Shown here: one piece after another, positions 52,777 through 61,186 of the stretch
Numbering within the stretch: position 1 is the stretch's first letter
Layout of the letters: each line of letters opens with the position of its first letter
Assembly (NCBI RefSeq): GCF_900188485.1
Contig: NZ_FZPH01000011.1
Location: 124,001-188,000 of the forward strand
Reading direction: 5' to 3'
Length of the DNA: 64,000 nucleotides
DNA from: Asanoa hainanensis
Lineage (GTDB): Bacteria; Actinomycetota; Actinomycetes; Mycobacteriales; Micromonosporaceae
Program-made: the position numbers and the translations under genes
Notes under the pieces: model-generated
Database searches by the model: none
What the model saw: the letters and a program-made list of their open reading frames with translations, nothing else
Told to the model about the DNA's origin: nothing

Positions 52777-54759
52777 TCACGAACCACCGGCGACTGACCG
52801 GCGGTCGTCGGAGTCACGGACGGTCGCGCCTCGGCGGTCGAGCAGTTCCAGCAGGGGTACGGCGACGCGACGCGTGGTGTCGAGGGCCTGTCGGGCGGCG
52901 CTGAGCGTGAAGGGCTGCGGTATGCCGCGCAACACGTCGACAGCGCGCGCCACCGACTCCGGCGGCAGGACGATACCGTCGGCGATCTTCACCAGGGCTC
53001 CGGCCCGGACGGCGACGGCCAGCTCGCGCGGACCAAGACCGACCGCCCGCAGCCGATTGGCGTCCGGTGCATGGAACGGCCTGTCCGCGAGCTCTGCGGC
53101 AAGCTGGTCCAGCGCGCCCTGGATAGGCGCCGGCAGACCGGGCCCACGCGGCCGCCCGACCCGGCCGTCGCGCGTGGTCAACGGCTCGACGACCAGTGCC
53201 TCCACCAGCGCCCGATCGGGCAGCGCGAGCACCCGCCGAAGAGCGTCGAGAGGCATGCCGGCTTCGAGCGGATGCGCCGCCGCGTAGCGATCAACCTCCT
53301 GGACCAGGCGCCCACCGAGCCGCTCCCAGAGCACCGGGTCGACATACCAGTCACCGGCGATCGGTCCCACCGGCCCGGGCGTCGAGTCCGCCTCGGACGG
53401 GGTCGTCTGGTCGGCGAGCCGGTCGCCATCACCCAGCGCGGTCGCGGGCGCCGCAACCCGGCTATCGTCACCCCGCGCAGCCGCAGGCCCGCCAAACCCT
53501 CCACCACCACCCCGCGCGACCGCAGGCCCGCCAAGCCGTCCGCCGACCCCGGACGCGGCAGCCGGGTCGCGGCGCTGCTCGCCGGCCGTGGGCGGTGGCG
53601 GCACGGGGACGCCCAGGGTGCGTAGTTCGGCGCCCGTCAGGAGGCCGCGCCGGCGGAGCTCGCTGGCCGCGTCCGGGCGACCGTCCATGGTGGCCAGTTC
53701 AATGCCCCGGGCCGCCGCCGCTCCCCTGCGGCGCAGCGCAGGTGGTAGCGGGTCCAGCACCGTGACGCCGCCCGCGACGTGGTGGCGGCCCGGATCGCGG
53801 AGCAGGGCTCGGTCGCCGATCCGGAGCGGCAGTGGCCTGCCCAGGCGCAGGCGCGCCGTGTCCTTGCCCAGCGGGCGGACGGTGGCGGCCACCGCCGCCG
53901 AACCGACGTGGAGCACCAGGCTGGCCGGCAGGTCGGCTACCGGGTCGCCGTGTACCCGCACGTCGACCAGGTCGGTGTGCCGGAACGCGCCCGGGGTGAG
54001 CAGCGCGTCGCCGCGGCCGACCGCTTCCTTCGGCACGTTGCGCAGGTTGACCGCCACCCGCGCCACCGCCGAGACCTGGTCGGCCGGGCGACCCAGCGAG
54101 TGCAGGCCCTTGACCCGCACCGTCCGGTCGCCCAGAGCCAGCGTGTCGCCGGCGCGCAGGGTGCCGGCGCCGAGCGTGCCCGTGACGACCGTGCCGCTGC
54201 CCTGGATGGTGAACGCGCGGTCGACCCAGAGCCGCACGGGCGCGACCGGGTCAGCCGGTGGCAGCGCGGCGGCCAGGCGGTCGAGCGCGGCCCGCAGGTC
54301 GTCGAGGCCCGCACCGGTCGCACCGCTGACCGCGACCGACTCCACCGCGCCCAGCGACGTCTTCGCCAGCTCCTCGGCGGCCTGCCGGCGCGCCGGCTCC
54401 GGGTCGGCGAGGTCGGCCCGGGTGACCACGAGCAGGCCGTGCGTGACACCGAGAGCGTCGAGGGCCGCGAGGTGCTCGGCCGACTGCGGCATCCAGCCCT
54501 CGTCGGCCGCGACCACCAGCATGGCGGCCGGGACGGGTCCGACGCCGGCCAGCATGTTCGGCACGAACCGTTCGTGGCCGGGGACGTCGACGAACGCGAG
54601 CGTGGCGCCGGACGGCAGGTCGGTCCACGCGTACCCGAGGTCGATCGTCATCCCCCGCCGCCGCTCCTCTGCCCAGCGGTCGGGCTCCATCCCGGTGAGC
54701 GCGCGGACCAGCGTCGACTTGCCGTGGTCGACGTGACCCGCCGTGGCGACGACGTGCAC
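52777..54759 (-). CDS. selB: Selenocysteine-specific elongation factor SelB
   Basis: Delivers selenocysteyl-tRNA to UGA codons marked by a SECIS element. 660 residues from GTG 54759. GTPase motifs AGHVDHGKST (7-16), DVPGHERFV, TRADLAD; elongation-factor beta domains; then C-terminal winged helices that read the SECIS RNA. Between them lies a Gly/Ala/Arg-rich linker (about residues 400-465) with two near copies of GGPAxARG, longer than usual. Divergent from selD with only 36 bases between start codons. selA and the selenocysteine tRNA were not found in the window. Confidence 0.96.
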   Translation of the reverse strand: MHVVATAGHVDHGKSTLVRALTGMEPDRWAEERRRGMTIDLGYAWTDLPSGATLAFVDVPGHERFVPNMLAGVGPVPAAMLVVAADEGWMPQSAEHLAALDALGVTHGLLVVTRADLADPEPARRQAAEELAKTSLGAVESVAVSGATGAGLDDLRAALDRLAAALPPADPVAPVRLWVDRAFTIQGSGTVVTGTLGAGTLRAGDTLALGDRTVRVKGLHSLGRPADQVSAVARVAVNLRNVPKEAVGRGDALLTPGAFRHTDLVDVRVHGDPVADLPASLVLHVGSAAVAATVRPLGKDTARLRLGRPLPLRIGDRALLRDPGRHHVAGGVTVLDPLPPALRRRGAAAARGIELATMDGRPDAASELRRRGLLTGAELRTLGVPVPPPPTAGEQRRDPAAASGVGGRLGGPAVARGGGGGFGGPAAARGDDSRVAAPATALGDGDRLADQTTPSEADSTPGPVGPIAGDWYVDPVLWERLGGRLVQEVDRYAAAHPLEAGMPLDALRRVLALPDRALVEALVVEPLTTRDGRVGRPRGPGLPAPIQGALDQLAAELADRPFHAPDANRLRAVGLGPRELAVAVRAGALVKIADGIVLPPESVARAVDVLRGIPQPFTLSAARQALDTTRRVAVPLLELLDRRGATVRDSDDRRSVAGGS

Positions 54760-54795
54760 CCCGCAACTCTGCCACCGTCGGGGCAGGATTGACGC

Positions 54796-55794
54796 ATGAC
54801 CTACCGGCTGACCCAGTACGCGCACGGCGGTGGCTGTGCCTGCAAGATCCCGCCAGGCGAGCTCGAGTCCGTCGTCGCCGGCCTCGTGGGCGGCACTCCC
54901 CCGGACGGCCCGGGCGAGTTGCTGGTCGGACTCGACGACGGCGACGACGCGGCGGTGGTCCGGATCAACGGCGACACCGCCGTGGTCGCCACCGCCGACT
55001 TCTTCACGCCGGTGCTGGACGACGCCTACGACTGGGGCCGCGTCGCGGCGGCCAACGCACTATCCGATGTGTACGCGATGGGCGGCACCCCCCTCGTGGC
55101 CGTCAACCTGCTCGGCTGGCCGCGCGACGTGCTGCCGATGGAGCTCGCGGCCCAGGCCCTGGCCGGCGGCCTCGACGTGGCCCGCGAGGCCGGCTGCCAC
55201 GTCGCCGGCGGGCACAGCGTCGACGACCCTGAGCCGAAATATGGCATGGCGGTCACCGGCATCGCCGACCCGGCGAAGCTGCTGCGCAACGACCGCGGCG
55301 CCGCCGGGATGCCGCTCACCCTGACCAAGCCCCTCGGCATCGGGGTGCTCAACAGCCGCCACAAGCAGACCGGCGAGGTCTTCCCGGAGGCGGTCACGGC
55401 GATGACCACCCTCAACCGCGACGCCTCGGCGGCGGCGTTGAAGGCCGGCGCCGTCTGCGCCACGGACGTGACGGGCTTCGGGCTGCTCGGCCACCTGCAC
55501 AAGATGGCGCGCGCCAGCCGCGTCACCGCCCGCGTCGACGCGGCCGCCGTGCCGTATCTGGCCGGCGCCCGCGACGCGCTCGCCGCCGGCTATGTCAGCG
55601 GCGGCTCGAAGCGCAACCTCGACTGGGTGCGCCCCCACCTCGACCCAGGCTCGATCTCGGAAGACGACCTCCTCCTGCTCGCCGACGCCCAGACCTCGGG
55701 CGGCCTCTTGGTCGCCGGCGAACTGCCGGGCTATCCCGTGATCGGCGAACTCCTGCCACCCCGTCCCGACGGCGTGACGCTGGAGGTGCGCTAG
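54796..55794 (+). CDS. selD: Selenide, water dikinase (selenophosphate synthetase)
   Basis: Makes selenophosphate from selenide and ATP for selenocysteine synthesis. 332 residues. The N-terminal catalytic loop HGGGCACKIPP has Cys14 (Cys17 in E. coli) and Lys17, so this is the Cys form, not a selenoprotein. Further motifs: VVATADFFTPVLDDAYDWGRVAAANALSDVYAMGG, GGHSVDDPEPKYG, CATDVTGFGLLGH, DAQTSGGLL. Divergent from selB. Confidence 0.97.
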   Translation: MTYRLTQYAHGGGCACKIPPGELESVVAGLVGGTPPDGPGELLVGLDDGDDAAVVRINGDTAVVATADFFTPVLDDAYDWGRVAAANALSDVYAMGGTPLVAVNLLGWPRDVLPMELAAQALAGGLDVAREAGCHVAGGHSVDDPEPKYGMAVTGIADPAKLLRNDRGAAGMPLTLTKPLGIGVLNSRHKQTGEVFPEAVTAMTTLNRDASAAALKAGAVCATDVTGFGLLGHLHKMARASRVTARVDAAAVPYLAGARDALAAGYVSGGSKRNLDWVRPHLDPGSISEDDLLLLADAQTSGGLLVAGELPGYPVIGELLPPRPDGVTLEVR

Positions 55795-55812
55795 CGGGCG
55801 GCGGACCAGATT

Positions 55813-55928
55813 GACGCTCATGGTGATGAGTACCGGCCGGACGCCCGAAGGTTCACCGAACGTAGAGATAAACGCGGGACGCGGTCGACGCTCGCGGTAA
55901 TGAGTAAGGTTCGTCGAACCTTAGAGAT
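55813..55928. repeat. Echo of the dehydratase gene end
   Basis: The block GACGCTC-N6-ATGAGTA ... AAGGTTC-GAAC ... AGAGAT occurs twice: 55813-55869 and 55887-55928. The second includes the dehydratase stop codon (minus strand) and its hairpin. Spacing differs because one copy has about 15 extra bases. The gap 55795-55920 has no gene. Confidence 0.65.
55905..55923 (-). terminator. Palindromic terminator at the dehydratase stop codon
   Basis: TAAGGTTCGTCGAACCTTA: seven-base stem with five-base loop, starting inside the stop codon of the dehydratase gene (coding strand read). A degenerate copy lies at about 55848-55860. Confidence 0.55.
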
Positions 55929-56862
55929 CGACTGCGGTCGTGTTGGCGCCGCTCAGGACGAAGACGGGGACCTCGTCGGGGGCCGGTGAGTAGCGGCCGC
56001 TGAGGAGGGCGGCGAAGGCCGTCGCGCCTCCCGGTTCGACCACCACCCGCAGCGTCTCCCACAGGGCCCGCTGCGCCGCGCGGATCTCGTCGTCCGAGAC
56101 CAGCAGGACGTCGCGGACCCCGGCGGCGATCACCGGGTACGTGTTGACGCCGATCCGCAACGGCGCCAGCGAGTCGATCGCCACGCTGCCCACCGGCGCG
56201 TCCACCGGCGACCCGGCATCGAGGGCGGCCCGCAGCGTCGGCGCGCCGGTCGGCTCGACCCCGTAGACCGGGCCGGGGTGGCCGGCGACCAGGCCCGCGA
56301 GCAGTCCGCCACCGCCGACCGCGGCCAGCAGGGTGGTCGGGCCCGGCACTTGACGGGCGACCTCGACCGCGATCGTCCCCGTGCCGAGCATCGTCTCGAT
56401 CTCGTCGAACGCGTGCAGCCGCAGCGCGCCCGACGTGGCCCGGAAGCGCTCGCTCGCCGCCAGCGCGTCGTTGTAGCTGGCGCCCTCCACGACGAGCTCC
56501 GCCCCGTATCGCCGGATCCGTTCGATCTTGGCCGGTGACGAGACGGTCGGCACGAAGACGTGGACCGGAACGCCCAGGGCGCGGGCCGCGTACGCCGCCG
56601 CGGCGCCGTGGTTGCCCCCGGACGCCGCGACGACGCCGGCCGGCGGCACCGGCCGCAGCAGCAGGTTGGCGAACGCGCCGCGGGCCTTGAAGGAGCCCGA
56701 GTGCTGGAGGTACTCCAGCTTGAAGACGAGCGGGCCGGGCGACAGGCCGAAGTCGGCCCGGTCGACGGTCAGAACGGGAGTTTCCCGGACGTACGGACGG
56801 ATCAGGTCGGCGACCCGCGCGATCTCCGCGCCGGTCACCAGCTCGAGCGCGGTGCTGGTCAC
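55921..56862 (-). CDS. PLP-dependent threonine/serine dehydratase-like enzyme
   Basis: 313 residues of fold type II. PLP lysine in GSFKARGAFANLLL, substrate loop ASGGNHGAAAAYAA, glycine-rich phosphate loop VGGGGLLAG and the C-terminal SGANTTAVDL. Likely deaminates threonine or serine to the 2-keto acid; it lacks a regulatory ACT domain and so resembles the catabolic form or a serine racemase. Start codons of this gene and the divergent ankyrin gene are 29 bases apart. Confidence 0.9.
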   Translation of the reverse strand: MTSTALELVTGAEIARVADLIRPYVRETPVLTVDRADFGLSPGPLVFKLEYLQHSGSFKARGAFANLLLRPVPPAGVVAASGGNHGAAAAYAARALGVPVHVFVPTVSSPAKIERIRRYGAELVVEGASYNDALAASERFRATSGALRLHAFDEIETMLGTGTIAVEVARQVPGPTTLLAAVGGGGLLAGLVAGHPGPVYGVEPTGAPTLRAALDAGSPVDAPVGSVAIDSLAPLRIGVNTYPVIAAGVRDVLLVSDDEIRAAQRALWETLRVVVEPGGATAFAALLSGRYSPAPDEVPVFVLSGANTTAVDL

Positions 56863-56891
56863 CCGCCCGACCTTAGACCGGCTAGGTTGGG

Positions 56892-58046
56892 GTGGTGCAG
56901 CCGCCCGGTGCCGCGTACCTCCGACTGGCCTGCCTCTCCTACGACGAGGTCGACGACCAGGCGCCCCAGCGCGCCGCGGCCGCTGCCCGGATCCTGGCCG
57001 ACCAGCCGGACCTGGCGCGCACCGACCCGCACGTCGCGGCGGCCGCGTCCGATGTGGACTCCCTGCGGGCGCTGCTCGACGCCGACCCGGCGGCCGCGAG
57101 CCGGGCGGGCGGCCCGTACGACTGGCCGCCGTTGCTCTATCTCTGTTTCGCCCGGCACGACCCCGCGCTGGACGAGGCGGCCGTGCTGGCCACCGCCAGG
57201 CTGCTGCTGGACGCCGGCGCCGACCCGAACGCGCGCTTCCTCTGGCGCGGCCTTGACCCGCCGTTCACGGCCCTGACCGGTGCGTTCGGCGGCGGCGAGC
57301 GGGGCCAGCCACCCCACCCGCACGCGACGGCGTTGGCCCGCGTGCTGCTCGACGCGGGCGCGGACCCCGACGACGGCCAAGCCCTCTACAACCGGATGTT
57401 CACCGCGGACGACAGCCACCTGGAACTGCTTTTCGCGTACGGCCTGGGCGACCCGGCCCTGCTGCGCTACCAGCTGAAGTGGGCGGTGACGCATGGCATG
57501 ACCGCACGGGTACGGCTGCTCGCCGCACACCACGTCGACGTCACCACGCCGTTCGAGGGCGGGCCGACCCCGGCGGTGCTGGCGCTGACGTCCGGCTACC
57601 CGGAGGTGGTCGCCGCCCTGGGGGTGCCGGCGCCGGAGCTCGCGCCGGCCGACGCGTACGTGGCAGCGGCCCTGGCCGCCGACCGCGCGGCCTGCGCGGC
57701 GACCGACCCGGCGCTGGTGGCGACGCTGCGGGCCGACCGGCCCGGCCTGGCGGTCTGGGCCGCCACCCATGGCCGCCCCGGCGCGGTCGGCCTGCTGCTC
57801 GACGCGGGTTGGCCGATCGACGCGCTGGGCCGCAACGACGTACCGAGCGACGACCCGTGGCAGACGGCGCTGCACGCGGCCGCGGAGGCCGGCGACGTGG
57901 CGCTGGCCCGCGACCTGCTGGCCCGCGGCGCCGACCAGACCGTCCGCGACGCCCGCTTCCGCGCGACGCCGGGCGACTGGGCCCGGTTCTTCGGCCACAC
58001 GGAGGTGGCCGCTCTCCTGACCCCCACCGACCCGGACGGGTCTTGA
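56892..58046 (+). CDS. Ankyrin-repeat protein
   Basis: 384 residues from GTG (56892 or 56895). Ankyrin units are visible as ATARLLLDAGADPNARF, ALARVLLDAGADPDDGQ, GAVGLLLDAGWPIDALG, TALHAAAEAGDVALARDLLARGADQTVRD and GHTEVAALL. No signal peptide or catalytic domain. Such proteins serve as protein-binding scaffolds; the partner is unknown. Confidence 0.88.
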   Translation: MVQPPGAAYLRLACLSYDEVDDQAPQRAAAAARILADQPDLARTDPHVAAAASDVDSLRALLDADPAAASRAGGPYDWPPLLYLCFARHDPALDEAAVLATARLLLDAGADPNARFLWRGLDPPFTALTGAFGGGERGQPPHPHATALARVLLDAGADPDDGQALYNRMFTADDSHLELLFAYGLGDPALLRYQLKWAVTHGMTARVRLLAAHHVDVTTPFEGGPTPAVLALTSGYPEVVAALGVPAPELAPADAYVAAALAADRAACAATDPALVATLRADRPGLAVWAATHGRPGAVGLLLDAGWPIDALGRNDVPSDDPWQTALHAAAEAGDVALARDLLARGADQTVRDARFRATPGDWARFFGHTEVAALLTPTDPDGS

Positions 58047-58071
58047 ATCAAATTCCTTTTTGTGGTACGAT
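58043..58071 (+). promoter_or_regulatory. Sigma-70 type promoter of the PPM methyltransferase gene
   Basis: TTGAAT (58043-58048) and TACGAT (58066-58071) are separated by exactly 17 bases, in an AT-rich patch unusual for this DNA. Transcription should begin near 58076-58079, only a few bases before GTG 58083, giving a nearly leaderless mRNA. Confidence 0.6.
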
Positions 58072-58082
58072 GTCCATTCTTG

Positions 58083-58919
58083 GTGGCTAGCCTTCGCTCC
58101 GTGCAGACCGCCCTTCTCGCAGCCGCCGCCCGCGCCGCCCACCGCCTCGTCGACGGCGCACCCCGGATCCTCGACGACCACCTGGCCGAGCCGTTGCTCG
58201 GCGACCGGGCCGACGAACTGATCGATTACCACCGCCGGCATGGCGACCACCCGATCCTGGCCGGCGCCCGCGCACAGACGGTGCTGCGCAGCGCGTTCGC
58301 GGAGGCCGCCCTGGGTGTCTTCGTCCATCGTGGACCGTCGCGGTACGTGCTCCTCGGCGCGGGCCTCGACAGCTCTCCGTACCGGCTGGACCTGACCGGG
58401 ACGCCGGTCGTCGAGCTCGACCACCCGGATAGCCAGTCCGCGAAACGGGCGGCTCTGTCGGCGGCGGGCGTCGACGCCCGCCACGTGACGTTCGCGCCGG
58501 TCGACCTGGCAGCCGGCGAGCCGCTGCCGGCCCTGGACCGCTCCCGACCGACGTTCGTGAGCTGGCTCGGCGTGGTGATGTACCTGTCGCCGACCGAGGT
58601 GGACCACATGGTCGCCCGGCTCACCAGGGCGCTGGCGCCAGGCTCGGAGCTGGTCTTCGACCACATGCTCCCGCCGGCGTTGCGGGATGCGGACGGCAAC
58701 CTCTACGCGGAGCAGGTCAGCGCCGTGGCGGCCGCCGGCGGCGAACCGTGGCGCTCCACCTGGTCGCCCACGGAGGCGGCCGCCCTGCTGGCACGGCACG
58801 GCTGGCAGGTGCTGGCCCAACCGGACGCCCGCGCCGCCGTCCGGGCCTCGATGTGGTCCCGCACCGACTCGCTGCGCCCGCTCGGCCTAGCGGCCCTCAC
58901 CCATGCCCGACTCACCTGA
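58083..58919 (+). CDS. SAM-dependent methyltransferase of the leucine carboxyl methyltransferase (PPM) family
   Basis: 278 residues from GTG 58083, chosen because the promoter above rules out GTG 58062; GTG 58101 is possible. Features: ILDDHLAEPLLG, ARAQTVLRSAFAEAA, SAM motif LLGAGLDSSPYRLD, VVELDHPDSQSAKRAAL, VSWLGVVMYLSPTEVDHM and the C-terminal GWQVL. Such enzymes are numerous in mycobacteria and related genera and often methylate polyketide- or lipid-type carboxyls. Substrate unknown. Confidence 0.88.
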   Translation: MASLRSVQTALLAAAARAAHRLVDGAPRILDDHLAEPLLGDRADELIDYHRRHGDHPILAGARAQTVLRSAFAEAALGVFVHRGPSRYVLLGAGLDSSPYRLDLTGTPVVELDHPDSQSAKRAALSAAGVDARHVTFAPVDLAAGEPLPALDRSRPTFVSWLGVVMYLSPTEVDHMVARLTRALAPGSELVFDHMLPPALRDADGNLYAEQVSAVAAAGGEPWRSTWSPTEAAALLARHGWQVLAQPDARAAVRASMWSRTDSLRPLGLAALTHARLT

Positions 58920-59102
58920 CCGCAGGCCCGCGACGCCGACTCGAAGTCGCTCCGGAGCCAGCGCGGACGTTGCCGCCAACCGTCCGGTACGGCCCCCAAC
59001 AGGACCCACGCGGAAGCCGCTGGGTCGGCGGGGTCCGACTACGTCAGGTCGTCGGCGAGCCCGCTGCGGAAGGCCGTCCGCCAGATGCCGCGACCCGGCC
59101 GT

Positions 59103-59310
59103 TCAGTCGGCTTGGCCGGGCTCCAACCGGGTCGATCACGCGTTGGCCGATCGGCCTGGCCGGCCACGTTTCGACCCGAACCGACCGCACCCGGATCAGT
59201 CCCGGCTGGCCCGCCCTCGACCCAGACCAACCACACCTCGGCCACCACCTCTGGCCAGGCAGTCAGGCCAGGCCGGCTGGGCTCCGGCCCGAGCGATCAG
59301 CCCCGTCGGC
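59103..59310. repeat. Probable echo of the ROK gene end
   Basis: The block CAGTC-GGC-TTGGCCGGGCTCC ... CGATCA near 59105-59138 resembles CAGTCAGGCCAGGCCGGCTGGGCTCC ... CGATCAG at 59261-59300, which contains the ROK gene stop. Divergence is high. The rest of the 58920-59262 gap shows no gene, only GC-rich fragments of similar composition. Confidence 0.4.
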
Positions 59311-60135
59311 CAACAGCCGCTCGGCGAGGTCCAAGGCGCCCAACACGACGATGTTGCCTCCGTCCTCGGACTGTCGGACGGTGCAGGCCCGCCAGAGTTG
59401 CGGCAGCGCGTGCTCCTCGGCGGTCGTCAACGCTGCCCGCAGGTAGCCCGGGAAGTCGAGCGTGCCGCCTGCCAGCAGGACCGACTGCGGGTTCAGCAGG
59501 TTCACGACCGTTGCGATGGCTCGGCCCAGTGCCTCGCCGGCCACGCGGACCGTCATGACGACCTGGGGATCGGCGGCGCGCAGGGCGGCGTGGATGTACG
59601 TCGGTGTCAGCCCGGTCGCGGACAGGATCGCGGCGCCGCCGGCTACCTCGTCGAGTCGGCACGTGCCGCCGCCCGGTGCCTGGACCGGGATGCTGCCCAA
59701 CTCGCCCGCCCAGCCGCTGACGCCGTTGACGACGCGGCCGTCCGCCATCCAGGCCATCCCGATCGCCGTGCCGGCGACGACGACCGCCGCTGTGGCGTTG
59801 GTCGGCAGCGTCCGGCTCGTGTGGGCGAGGGCGGCGCGGATGTCGTTGACCAGAATCTGGGGCACACCGAGCAGGTCGAGCGGCCGCCAGCCGGACAGGT
59901 GCGGCAGCACGTCCGAGATTTCGACGCGATCCGCGTCGACCAGGCCGGGCACCGCCACGCCGAGTGCCGACGGCGCCTCCGGCAGCGCACCCGCGAACGC
60001 CCGGATGTACGCCTCGATCTGGTCGGGAGAGGCTGAGGGTCCGGTCGGGACCCGCATCGAGCGCACGAGCGATCCGTCCGGGCCGCGGGCCGCCAGGAGC
60101 ATCTTCGTGCCGCCGAGGTCGACGCCGACGATCAT
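59263..60135 (-). CDS. ROK-family sugar kinase or regulator-like protein
   Basis: 290 residues from ATG 60135, overlapping the HxlR stop in ATGA. Phosphate motif GVDLGGTKMLLAA (4-16), VAVPGLVD, catalytic-loop VNDIRAA (Asp in place), VAGTAIGMAWMADGRVVNGVSGWAGELG. The usual CxCGxxGCxE zinc motif is reduced to GGGTCRLDEVAGG, with one cysteine. It could be a sugar kinase with altered zinc site or a sugar-sensing protein. Coupled to an HxlR regulator gene. Confidence 0.82.
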   Translation of the reverse strand: MIVGVDLGGTKMLLAARGPDGSLVRSMRVPTGPSASPDQIEAYIRAFAGALPEAPSALGVAVPGLVDADRVEISDVLPHLSGWRPLDLLGVPQILVNDIRAALAHTSRTLPTNATAAVVVAGTAIGMAWMADGRVVNGVSGWAGELGSIPVQAPGGGTCRLDEVAGGAAILSATGLTPTYIHAALRAADPQVVMTVRVAGEALGRAIATVVNLLNPQSVLLAGGTLDFPGYLRAALTTAEEHALPQLWRACTVRQSEDGGNIVVLGALDLAERLLADGADRSGRSPAGLA

Positions 60136-60473
60136 GTCGCGCGGGCCTCGAGCACCGCCGGCTGGTGGGCCGCTGTCCAGGCGCAGATGGCGGCCAGCGG
60201 TTCCAGCAGGGTACGGCCGAGCGGGGTGAGTGCGTACTCGACTCTTGGCGGATTCGTGTCGTACGCGGTGCGGGTGATCAGGCCGTCGCGTTCCATCGCG
60301 CGTAGCGACTCCGTGAGGACCTTCGCCGTGATGCGCAACGGCACGATCAGCTCGCCGAAGCGGCGTGGGCCGTCGCGCAGGCACACGATGATCTTCGTCG
60401 TCCACTTGTCACCGATGCGGATCAGCGGGCGGCCGGGTAGGCAGTCGCTGAAGAGGTCGGGATCGAGGGTCAC
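60132..60473 (-). CDS. HxlR-family transcriptional regulator
   Basis: 113 residues if it starts at GTG 60473, giving the typical short lead before the DNA-binding domain; ATG 60512 or 60548 would run into the divergent promoter or gene. Winged helix: RIGDKWTTKIIVCLRDGPRRFGELIVPLRITAKVLTESLRAMERDGLITRTAYDTNPPRVEYALTPLG is characteristic (RF-GEL, ITxKxL, EYxLTPLG). Likely controls itself, the ROK gene and the divergent NAD(P)-binding gene. Confidence 0.88.
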   Translation of the reverse strand: MTLDPDLFSDCLPGRPLIRIGDKWTTKIIVCLRDGPRRFGELIVPLRITAKVLTESLRAMERDGLITRTAYDTNPPRVEYALTPLGRTLLEPLAAICAWTAAHQPAVLEARAT

Positions 60474-60476
60474 ACC

Positions 60477-60501
60477 CGCAACCGTAGCCAGTTTCGTTGC
60501 G
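60477..60501. promoter_or_regulatory. Inverted repeat, candidate HxlR operator
   Basis: CGCAAC (60477-60482) and GTTGCG (60496-60501) with 13 bases between, in the 61-base divergent region of the HxlR gene and the NAD(P)-binding gene. The position suits autorepression. Confidence 0.4.
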
Positions 60502-60534
60502 GTAACCGGCATACCGGGGGCTAGCGTCCGCGCC

Positions 60535-61176
60535 ATGAAGAGCATCATCGTGTTCGGTGCCGGTGGGCGGGCCGGGCGTCGCGTCGTCGCCGAAGCCCGC
60601 AGCCGCGGTCACCACGTCACCGCCGTCGTCCGCGAGACCGCGCGCCATCCCGACCTCGAACACGCCATCGCCGGCGACGTGACCGACGCCCGCCGGGTGG
60701 CCGAGCTGAGCGAGGGGCACGACGCCGCCGTGCACGCCGCCGCCCGGCTCGACGTGCCCGCCGCCGAGTTCTTCCCCGACGCGGCAAACGCGCTCGCAAA
60801 AGGCCTGGCGCAGGCCGGCGTGCCACGCCTCGTTGCGATCGGCATCGGCACCACCCTGGAAACCGCGCCCGGCCGGCCAGTCCACGACGCGACCGACTTC
60901 CCGGCCGAACACCGCGCGTTCTCCCTGGGCCACGCCCAACAGATCGACGTGCTGCGCGCGGCCGGCGAAACCCTCGACTGGGTTCTGCTCGTGCCACCGC
61001 CGACCCTGCTCGACGACACGACGAACGGGACCGGCACCTACCGGACCAGCACGAACAACCAGGTCCTACCGACGAGCGACACCCTGTTCGCGTACGCCGA
61101 CCTGGCGCGTGCCGTGGTCGACGAGATCGACCGGCCGAAGCACCATCGTGCGACGGTCACGGTCGGAAAGATCTAG
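60535..61176 (+). CDS. NAD(P)-binding (NmrA/SDR-like) protein
   Basis: 213 residues from ATG 60535. N-terminal Rossmann motif IVFGAGGRAGRRVVAEARSRGHHVTAVVRE, then LEHAIAGDVTDARRV, RLVAIGIGTTLE, DWVLLVPPPTLL and FAYADLARAVVDEID. This atypical SDR shape covers NADPH-dependent reductases and redox sensors. Paired with an HxlR regulator, it may respond to aldehydes, quinones or redox stress. It ends ten bases from the convergent YibE/F gene. Confidence 0.87.
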   Translation: MKSIIVFGAGGRAGRRVVAEARSRGHHVTAVVRETARHPDLEHAIAGDVTDARRVAELSEGHDAAVHAAARLDVPAAEFFPDAANALAKGLAQAGVPRLVAIGIGTTLETAPGRPVHDATDFPAEHRAFSLGHAQQIDVLRAAGETLDWVLLVPPPTLLDDTTNGTGTYRTSTNNQVLPTSDTLFAYADLARAVVDEIDRPKHHRATVTVGKI

Positions 61177-61186
61177 ACGAACCCGA

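Noticed and set aside
58062-58082. GTG 58062 as start of the PPM methyltransferase
   Set aside because: It overlaps the promoter's spacer and -10 region, so it would not be transcribed.
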